A DNA stretch of 8,012 nt. Origin: an uncultured Myxococcales bacterium (lineage in GTDB: Bacteria; Myxococcota_A; UBA9042). Positions 1 through 4,869 of the stretch are shown in pieces. Below the pieces are notes generated by a model. It ran no database searches. It was given only the letters and a program-made list of their open reading frames with translations, and had not been told where the DNA came from. Position 1 is the stretch's first letter. Each line of letters begins with the position of its first letter. A program made the position numbers and the translations under genes. The stretch is taken from the NCBI GenBank assembly GCA_903917305.1, contig CAIXAA010000220.1, forward strand, positions 1 to 8,012, in the 5' to 3' direction.

Positions 1-217
1 CGCGCAGGTGGCGCTCGATGAGCGGCATCACCGGCTTGGTGAAGTGCACCTTGCCGTCGGCGGCTTCGCGCAGCGCCGTGACGCATTCCTTGTTCTTGGT
101 CTCGATGGAAGGCGCCGCGCCGTCGGCAAGCTGGCGGGCGCGCTTGGCGGCCATGATGACAAGCGCGAAGCGGTTCGGCACCGTGTCCAGGCAGTCTTCG
201 ATGGTGATACGGGCCAT
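1..217 (-). CDS. rpoZ: DNA-directed RNA polymerase omega subunit (5' part, runs off left edge)
   Basis: Omega is the small subunit of RNA polymerase; it binds the beta' subunit and helps core assembly. Seventy-two codons are visible, starting MARITIEDCLDTVPNRFALV and continuing with AAKRARQL and, near residues 42-56, KNKECVTALREAADG. This matches the family pattern (MAR-T-ED, NRF-LV, A-RAR-, V-ALRE-) and looks most like myxobacterial omega proteins. The ATG at 217-215 (minus strand) is preceded by GAGGAG at 229-224 with a 6-nt spacer, so the start is secure. The C-terminus lies beyond the window; omega proteins are usually about 70-100 residues, so most of the gene is here. It is divergent from the Ser/Thr kinase gene, with a TTGACA-type promoter candidate in between. 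The family call is confident; the exact length is unknown. Confidence 0.93.
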   Translation of the reverse strand, partial: MARITIEDCLDTVPNRFALVIMAAKRARQLADGAAPSIETKNKECVTALREAADGKVHFTKPVMPLIERHLR

Positions 218-250
218 GGTTGTCTCCTCAAGTCGCGTCGGCGGCACGGT

Positions 251-279
251 AGGATGCCTCCCGGGTGCCTCGCTGTCAA
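251..279 (-). promoter_or_regulatory. Candidate sigma70-type promoter for rpoZ
   Basis: Read on the minus strand there is a perfect TTGACA (279-274), then 17 nt, then CATCCT (256-251), which matches TATAAT at only three of six positions. The implied transcript would start roughly 25-30 nt upstream of the rpoZ ATG, leaving room for the GAGGAG ribosome site. The -35 box and spacing are good; the -10 is weak, as is common in GC-rich genomes. The call is an inference from spacing and consensus. Confidence 0.45.
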
Positions 280-284
280 CGGTC

Positions 285-301
285 GGCCGGGTCAACCGGC
301 C
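285..301. repeat. Perfect 6-bp inverted repeat in the rpoZ/kinase divergent region
   Basis: GGCCGG, then 5 nt (GTCAA), then CCGGCC forms a perfect palindromic hairpin or dyad. It lies just upstream of the rpoZ -35 candidate and about 49 nt before the kinase start. It could be an operator for a dimeric regulator acting on both genes. In so GC-rich a region a chance 6-bp dyad is also quite possible. Confidence 0.35.
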
Positions 302-338
302 ATTGCGCGCGGCTGCGTCATCTTATAGAGTCCGCCGC

Positions 339-343
339 GGAGG
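339..343 (+). promoter_or_regulatory. Ribosome binding site of the Ser/Thr kinase gene
   Basis: GGAGG sits 6 nt before the ATG at 350. It is a strong Shine-Dalgarno match and fixes the kinase start, with the catalytic domain beginning about 20 residues later. Confidence 0.7.
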
Positions 344-349
344 CCGACG

Positions 350-2038
350 ATGAGCACATCCGACGCCCGTGACGCAGACCCGCTGATCGGCACCATCTTC
401 GCAGATAGATACGAGATCCTGTCGCGCCTGGGCAAGGGCGGCATGGCCGTCGTCTATCGCGCGGTCGACCGCAACCTGGGTCGGGAAGTCGCGATCAAGG
501 TCCTGCGCACCGACGTGGCCAACGATCCCGTCGCCGCCAAGCGGCTGGAGCGGGAGGGACGCGCCGCGGCCACGCTGCAGCACCCGCATATCATTACGGT
601 CTATGATCGGGGCATCCGTGACGGCGCCTACTTCGTCGTCATGGAGATCCTCGTCGGCAAAGAGATGTCGACGATCATGGAGACCGAAGGCGCCATCAGC
701 GTGGAGCGCGCGCTCGACATGGGCGAGCAGATCGCCTCGGCGCTCGCAGTCGCGCACCAGGGCGGCATCATCCACCGCGACATCAAGCCGGAGAACCTGT
801 TCCTGATCGAGACCGGCGGTGGTGGCGACTTCATCAAGATGCTGGACTTCTCGATCGCCAAGCTGCCGACGCAGATGGTGACCGCGGCGCTGACCCGCGC
901 TGGATCCGTTTTCGGTACGCCGCATTACATGGCGCCGGAGCAGGTGGAAGGCAAGGCCGCCGTGCCGCAGACCGACGTGTACGCGCTCGGCGCCGTGCTG
1001 TTCGAGCTGATCATGGGCGAGCCGCCGTTCGATGGCAGTTCGGTGATCGACATCCTCCTGAAGCACGTCAAGCAACCGCCGCCGCCGCTGGGTCGGCCGG
1101 GGATGCGGCTGCCGACGGGTCTGCGGGAGCTCGTGGCGCAAATGCTGGCCAAGAAGCCGGACGAGCGCCCGGCGTCGGCGGCCGTGGTGCGCGACAAGCT
1201 GAGCAAGATGCTGGCCGAAGCGCGCGGCGACGGCGGCGAGAGGGACGCTCCTTCCGGGCCGCCTCCCATGCCGCCGCCGAAGATGGCGCCGCCGATCAGC
1301 GTTCCGCCATTGATGGCTCCGATGGCTCCGTCGGCTCCGACGGCTCCGTTGGCTCCGACGGCGAGCGCGCCGCCGAGCCCGTTTGCTCCGCCCTCGGATG
1401 GCGGCGATGAGCGGACGATTGTCGGTGTCGGCATGGCTGCGCAAGTGCGGGCCGCGGTTGCGCGCCAACAGGCGCCTGCGCTCAAGCCTGTGCCCACGCC
1501 GGGTTCTGCCGTGCCGCCGCCGCCTGCGCGCCGCGCGCCGAGTCCGCTGGCAGGCGCTCCGGCCAGTGGTGTGGAGGCGCCCAATGCCGTGCCGCGCCCG
1601 CAGCCCGTGCCGCGCCCGGTGCCGCGCCCGGCGCAGGGTGCTCCTGCCCCGATCATGAACGACATGCCGACGTTGCGAGCGCCGACCTTGGGTGCGCGCG
1701 CGAGCAGCGCGGCGAACCCGCGGCCCGTGACCGGCGCGGTCCCGCGTCCGAACACGGGGGCCGTGCCGCGGCCGAGCGAGCCGCCGCCCGCCAGCCGTCC
1801 GCCGCAGTCGACGTACCAGGCGTCGAACGACGAGGAACTGGACCTGTTCCCGACCCAACCCGAGATGAAGCCGGAGCCCGGCTCCGTCGTGCGCCGCCCG
1901 CAGGCCAGCCGCGAGACCGTGTCGCCGCAGCTCGCCTCCAGTCCGCGCAAGACCTGGCTTTGGATTGCGATTCCGGCCGGCATCGTCGGACTTCTGGCGA
2001 TGGGCGCGGCGATCTGGCTGGTCCTGCAGCGCTCCTGA
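350..2038 (+). CDS. Membrane-anchored Hanks-type Ser/Thr protein kinase
   Basis: This 562-residue protein would phosphorylate Ser/Thr residues of partner proteins at the inner face of the membrane. The kinase domain spans about residues 21-288. It has the Gly loop LGKGGMAVVY (27-36), the VAIK lysine K50, a probable C-helix Glu at E69, the catalytic HRDIKPEN (142-149; D144, K146, N149), the metal-binding D166 in DFS rather than DFG, GTPHYMAPEQ (189-198), D209 of DVYALG, and R273 in PDERP. All catalytic residues are present, so activity is expected. Residues from about 297 to 532 form a low-complexity Pro/Ala linker with MAP/SAP/TAP/LAP units (322-336), VPRP repeats (414-427) and two TGAVPRP copies (461-475). 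One membrane helix follows at about 536-559 and only QRS remains after it, so there is no extracytoplasmic sensor such as PASTA. The start is fixed by a GGAGG 6 nt upstream. valS follows 72 nt downstream on the same strand. The substrates cannot be told from sequence. Confidence 0.95.
   Translation: MSTSDARDADPLIGTIFADRYEILSRLGKGGMAVVYRAVDRNLGREVAIKVLRTDVANDPVAAKRLEREGRAAATLQHPHIITVYDRGIRDGAYFVVMEILVGKEMSTIMETEGAISVERALDMGEQIASALAVAHQGGIIHRDIKPENLFLIETGGGGDFIKMLDFSIAKLPTQMVTAALTRAGSVFGTPHYMAPEQVEGKAAVPQTDVYALGAVLFELIMGEPPFDGSSVIDILLKHVKQPPPPLGRPGMRLPTGLRELVAQMLAKKPDERPASAAVVRDKLSKMLAEARGDGGERDAPSGPPPMPPPKMAPPISVPPLMAPMAPSAPTAPLAPTASAPPSPFAPPSDGGDERTIVGVGMAAQVRAAVARQQAPALKPVPTPGSAVPPPPARRAPSPLAGAPASGVEAPNAVPRPQPVPRPVPRPAQGAPAPIMNDMPTLRAPTLGARASSAANPRPVTGAVPRPNTGAVPRPSEPPPASRPPQSTYQASNDEELDLFPTQPEMKPEPGSVVRRPQASRETVSPQLASSPRKTWLWIAIPAGIVGLLAMGAAIWLVLQRS
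1313..1357 (+). repeat. Five tandem 9-nt coding repeats in the kinase linker
   Basis: Five direct copies of a 9-nt unit, NNGGCTCCG (ATG, ATG, TCG, ACG and TTG as the first triplet), encode MAP-MAP-SAP-TAP-LAP at residues 322-336. The first triplet varies while GCTCCG is constant. The unit also uses GCT for Ala and so stands out from the GC-rich third positions around it. This suggests recent expansion by slippage within the disordered linker. Confidence 0.75.
1589..1630 (+). repeat. 12-nt VPRP coding repeats in the kinase linker
   Basis: Three identical copies of GTGCCGCGCCCG lie at 1589-1600, 1607-1618 and 1619-1630, with a 6-nt CAGCCC between the first and second. They encode VPRP-QP-VPRP-VPRP (residues 414-427). 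A related pair of TGAVPRP units follows at 1730-1774. The Arg/Pro-rich stretch probably acts as an extended spacer between the kinase domain and the membrane anchor, or as a docking segment. Confidence 0.7.
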
Positions 2039-2101
2039 TCCACGAGATTGCACCTGAACCTGCCGGCGCCGATTGCGACGCGCCGCACCACCTTGACCTT
2101 C

Positions 2102-2105
2102 GAGG
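2102..2105 (+). promoter_or_regulatory. Ribosome binding site that selects the ATG start of valS
   Basis: GAGG lies 5 nt before the ATG at 2111. The only longer in-frame choice is a TTG at 2048, which has no purine-rich site at a proper distance and would add 21 residues unlike the rest of the protein. This favours ATG 2111. Confidence 0.6.
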
Positions 2106-2110
2106 CTCCG

Positions 2111-4852
2111 ATGTCCGAGACCCAAGACCCGACCCAGCCCAGCCGCGCCGCCGCGATTCCGCCGCAGTACGATTTCACCACGGTGGAGCCGCGCTGGGTG
2201 CAGCAGTGGCAAAACAGCGGTCTGTACGAGTATGACGCGCAAAGCGAAGCGGCAAAGGCCGGTCGCGTCTATTCGGTCGACACGCCGCCGCCGTACGTGT
2301 CCGCCGCGCACCTGCACGTCGGCCACGCGATGAGCTACTCGCAGGCGGAATTCGTGGTGCGTTTCAAGCGCATGCGCGGCTTCGAGATCTTCTACCCGAT
2401 GGGCTTCGACGACAACGGCCTGCCGACCGAGCGCTACGTCGAGCAGAAGTACAAGGTCAACAAGGGCAAGGTCACCCGCAAGGAGTTCATCGACCTGTGC
2501 CTGGAGGAGACGCGCCAAGGTGCCAAGGTCTACCAGGACTTGTGGCAGCAGCTCGGCTTGTCCGTCGACTGGCGCATGACCTACTCGACGATCCAGCCGC
2601 GCGCCGTGAAGCACGCGCAGCGCTCGTTCCTGGATCTGGTGCAGCAAGGGCGCATGGAGCGGCGGCGCGACCCGATCCTGTGGTGCCCGACGTGCAGCAC
2701 CGCGCTGGCGCAGGCGGATGTCGAGTCGGGCGAAGAGGCGAACCGGCCGATGCACGGGGTGCGCTTCGACGTGGCGCCGGAGACGGCGACGGCGAATGCC
2801 CCGGAATCCGGGACGATCGAGACGACGCGTCCGGAGCTGGTCCCGGCTTGCGTCGCGCTGGCTTGCCATCCGGAGGACGAGCGCTTCAAGCACTTCTCCG
2901 GCCTGCGCTTTCGCGTGCCGCTGACCAACCTGCGCTTCTGCAAGACCGAGGTGACGTCCGAAGACGGCAGCATCGGCAGCGCGGGCGAAGTGAGCGAAAC
3001 CGAGCAAGGGCGCACGGTTCCGCTGCTGTTCGACGCCGCCGTGGATCCCGCCTTCGGCACCGGCCTGATGATGGTGTGCACCTTCGGCGACCCGGAGGAC
3101 ATCCAGAAGTGGCGCACGCACCAGCTCGATACGGTGCTGATCATCGATGCGCAAGGCCGCATGGTCACGCCGGATCTGCCGGAGCTGGACGGCAAGCGCG
3201 TCCACGTCCAGGCCAAGGGCTCGCAGTACAGCGAGGCGCGGCTGGCGGCGGTGGAGCTGCTCAGGAAGTACGGCTATCTTGGCGACATCAAGGCGAATGT
3301 CAGCCGTGCGAGCGTGCACGAGCGTTGCTCGACGCCTGTGGAGATCCAGGTGGCGCCGCAGTGGTTCATCCGGCTGCTGGACTTGAAGGAGCAGTTGCTG
3401 GAGCGCGGCCGCGAGCTGCGCTGGTTCCCGGAGTTCATGCGCGAGCGCTACGAGGACTGGGTCACCAACCTGCGCTGGGACTGGAACATCAGCCGGCAGC
3501 GCTTCTACGGCGTGCCATTTCCCGTGTGGTATTGCGATACTTGCAGCCATCCGGTCTATGCCGACATGGCGTCCTTGCCCATCGATCCGACCATGGCGCC
3601 GTGCCCGCAGGAGGCCTGCGACCGCTGTGGCGGCGCCAGCTTCCGGCCCGAACCGGACGTGATGGACACCTGGATGACGTCGTCGCTGACCCCGCTGCTC
3701 AACGCGAACTGGACCGAATGGGACGCGGCGCCGGACGCCGACGCGCCGATCGCCGCCCAGCCGCGCAAGGCCATCTATCCGATGGGCGTGCGCGTTCAGG
3801 CCTTTGAAATTATTCGCACATGGCTGTTCTACACCGTGGCGAAGTCGCACCTGCACACGCAGAGCGTGCCGTGGCGCGACGTGATGATCTCCGGCTGGGG
3901 CCTGGACCGCCAGGGCAAGAAGATGTCCAAGCGCGCCGGCAACTTCGTCGATCCGGCCGAGGTGATCGCCAAGTACTCCGCGGATTCCCTGCGCTATTGG
4001 GCGGCGGGCGCGACGCTCGGCCAGGACCTGCGCTACCTCGAAGACGACGTGAAGGGTGGCAAGCGGCTGCTGACCAAGCTGTGGAATTCCACGCGTTTCG
4101 CGATGCAACAGCTGGATTCCTACGTGCCGGGCGCCGTGGCGGAGCAGCCGACGGCGGCGGACCTGTGGGTGCGCAGCGAGCTGGTCGGCGTCGTCGGCGC
4201 GGCGACGGCGGCGTTCGAGCAGTACGAGTACTCCAAGGCCCTGCGCGCCGTCGAGACGTTCTTCTGGGGCACGTGGTGCGACAACTACCTGGAAATCGTG
4301 AAGGAACGCTTCCGTCCCGGCTCGCGCTTCTCGGCGGGGCAGGTGGCGGCGGCGCAGCGCACGATCTTCGAGGGCACCCACGCGCTGCTGCGACTGTTCG
4401 CGCCGGTGCTGCCGTTCATCAGCGAGGAGCTGTACCAGCTCGCGATTCGGCCGCTGCTGGGCGCGGATGCGGCGCCGAGCGTGCACGTCGCGCCGTGGCC
4501 GGAGAACGAGACGACCGGCAAGGTCGACGTCTTTGGCGGTCAGCGCGACGAGGCGGCGGAAGCGCAAGGCGCGCTGCTGGCGCAGCTGGTCAGCGCGGTG
4601 CGCGGCTGCAAGACGGCGCAAAAGCTCGGTGGCGGGCGGCCCTTGGAGGTCATCTACCTCGCCGCGCCGCAAGAGCGCCGTGCGGACCTCGCGCCGCTCG
4701 AAGCCGATTGGCTGGCGGCAAGCCGGGCAGCGCGCTGCACGTTCGCGGCAGTGGTGGCCGACCACGCGAGCGGCGAGCCGACCTATGCGGTGGGGACAAC
4801 TGGGATTTCGGTTGGCATCATCGCGGCGCCGCAAGAGCCGCAGCCGGCGTGA
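2111..4852 (+). CDS. valS: Valyl-tRNA synthetase, archaeal-like type 2
   Basis: This cytoplasmic enzyme charges tRNA-Val with valine. It has 913 residues from the ATG chosen by the GAGG 5 nt upstream. The class I motif is HVGH (69-72), followed by FDDNGLPTERYVE, typical of type 2 ValRS. A CPTC pair (C192, C195) is followed by the editing domain, with TTRPE at 238-242 and PACVAL, then FGTGLMMVCTFGDPED, both ValRS-like. A second zinc ribbon is C475-x2-C478 with C503-x2-C506. Next come DVMDTWMTSS, FEIIRTWLFYTVAKS and the second class I signature, GKKMSKRAGN, where KMSKR (604-608) ends in Arg instead of Ser. The anticodon-binding domain (about 683-830) contains WCDNYLEIVKERF. The tail shows no long coiled-coil arm like that of ordinary bacterial ValRS. 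The overall pattern matches the archaeal/rickettsial class and differs from most bacterial ValRS. No T-box leader is visible in the 72 nt before it. Whether a second, ordinary valS exists in the genome cannot be seen. Confidence 0.94.
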   Translation: MSETQDPTQPSRAAAIPPQYDFTTVEPRWVQQWQNSGLYEYDAQSEAAKAGRVYSVDTPPPYVSAAHLHVGHAMSYSQAEFVVRFKRMRGFEIFYPMGFDDNGLPTERYVEQKYKVNKGKVTRKEFIDLCLEETRQGAKVYQDLWQQLGLSVDWRMTYSTIQPRAVKHAQRSFLDLVQQGRMERRRDPILWCPTCSTALAQADVESGEEANRPMHGVRFDVAPETATANAPESGTIETTRPELVPACVALACHPEDERFKHFSGLRFRVPLTNLRFCKTEVTSEDGSIGSAGEVSETEQGRTVPLLFDAAVDPAFGTGLMMVCTFGDPEDIQKWRTHQLDTVLIIDAQGRMVTPDLPELDGKRVHVQAKGSQYSEARLAAVELLRKYGYLGDIKANVSRASVHERCSTPVEIQVAPQWFIRLLDLKEQLLERGRELRWFPEFMRERYEDWVTNLRWDWNISRQRFYGVPFPVWYCDTCSHPVYADMASLPIDPTMAPCPQEACDRCGGASFRPEPDVMDTWMTSSLTPLLNANWTEWDAAPDADAPIAAQPRKAIYPMGVRVQAFEIIRTWLFYTVAKSHLHTQSVPWRDVMISGWGLDRQGKKMSKRAGNFVDPAEVIAKYSADSLRYWAAGATLGQDLRYLEDDVKGGKRLLTKLWNSTRFAMQQLDSYVPGAVAEQPTAADLWVRSELVGVVGAATAAFEQYEYSKALRAVETFFWGTWCDNYLEIVKERFRPGSRFSAGQVAAAQRTIFEGTHALLRLFAPVLPFISEELYQLAIRPLLGADAAPSVHVAPWPENETTGKVDVFGGQRDEAAEAQGALLAQLVSAVRGCKTAQKLGGGRPLEVIYLAAPQERRADLAPLEADWLAASRAARCTFAAVVADHASGEPTYAVGTTGISVGIIAAPQEPQPA

Positions 4853-4869
4853 TGCTCGGCTACGGCTGC
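4840..4869. terminator. Possible hairpin between the convergent valS and amidase stops
   Basis: GCAGCCG (4840-4846) and CGGCTGC (4863-4869) are perfect 7-nt complements separated by a 16-nt loop that contains both stop codons: TGA of valS at 4850-4852 and, on the other strand, TAG of the amidase at 4862-4860. There is no U-tract on either side. If it ends transcription it would have to be a bidirectional, non-classical terminator; it may be chance. Confidence 0.25.

Noticed and set aside
322..327. TATAAG on the minus strand as a strong -10 box for an extra rpoZ promoter.
   Set aside because: No -35-like hexamer lies 15-19 nt upstream of it, where the kinase ribosome site and start codon sit.
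1313..1774. A CRISPR or intergenic tandem-repeat array.
   Set aside because: The repeats are in frame with the kinase, short, and translate to Pro-rich units with no spacer structure.
2048..2110. A longer valS start at the TTG at 2048.
   Set aside because: The 21 extra residues are not needed by the family fold, no ribosome site precedes the TTG, and GAGG is well placed before ATG 2111.
925..2181. A 418-codon Gly/Ser/Ala-rich frame on the minus strand opposite the kinase linker.
   Set aside because: It mirrors the Pro/Ala repeats of the real kinase and shows no independent domain or start signal.
2497..3807. A 436-codon plus-strand frame inside valS.
   Set aside because: It is out of frame with valS motifs, is Ala/Arg/Gly-rich, and overlaps the editing and zinc regions of the true protein.
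323..4834. A 1503-codon open frame on the minus strand, antisense to both the Ser/Thr kinase and valS.
   Set aside because: Its product is dominated by Arg, His, Leu and Ala with no domain or motif, and it lies exactly opposite two genes with clear families. Long antisense frames of this kind arise because GC-rich sense codons avoid the triplets that read as stops on the other strand.
2111..4852. Isoleucyl- or leucyl-tRNA synthetase instead of valyl.
   Set aside because: The FDDNGLPTERYVE stretch, TTRPELVPACVAL in the editing domain and DVMDTWMTSSLTP are type 2 ValRS patterns; the size and lack of an IleRS-type C-terminal zinc domain agree.
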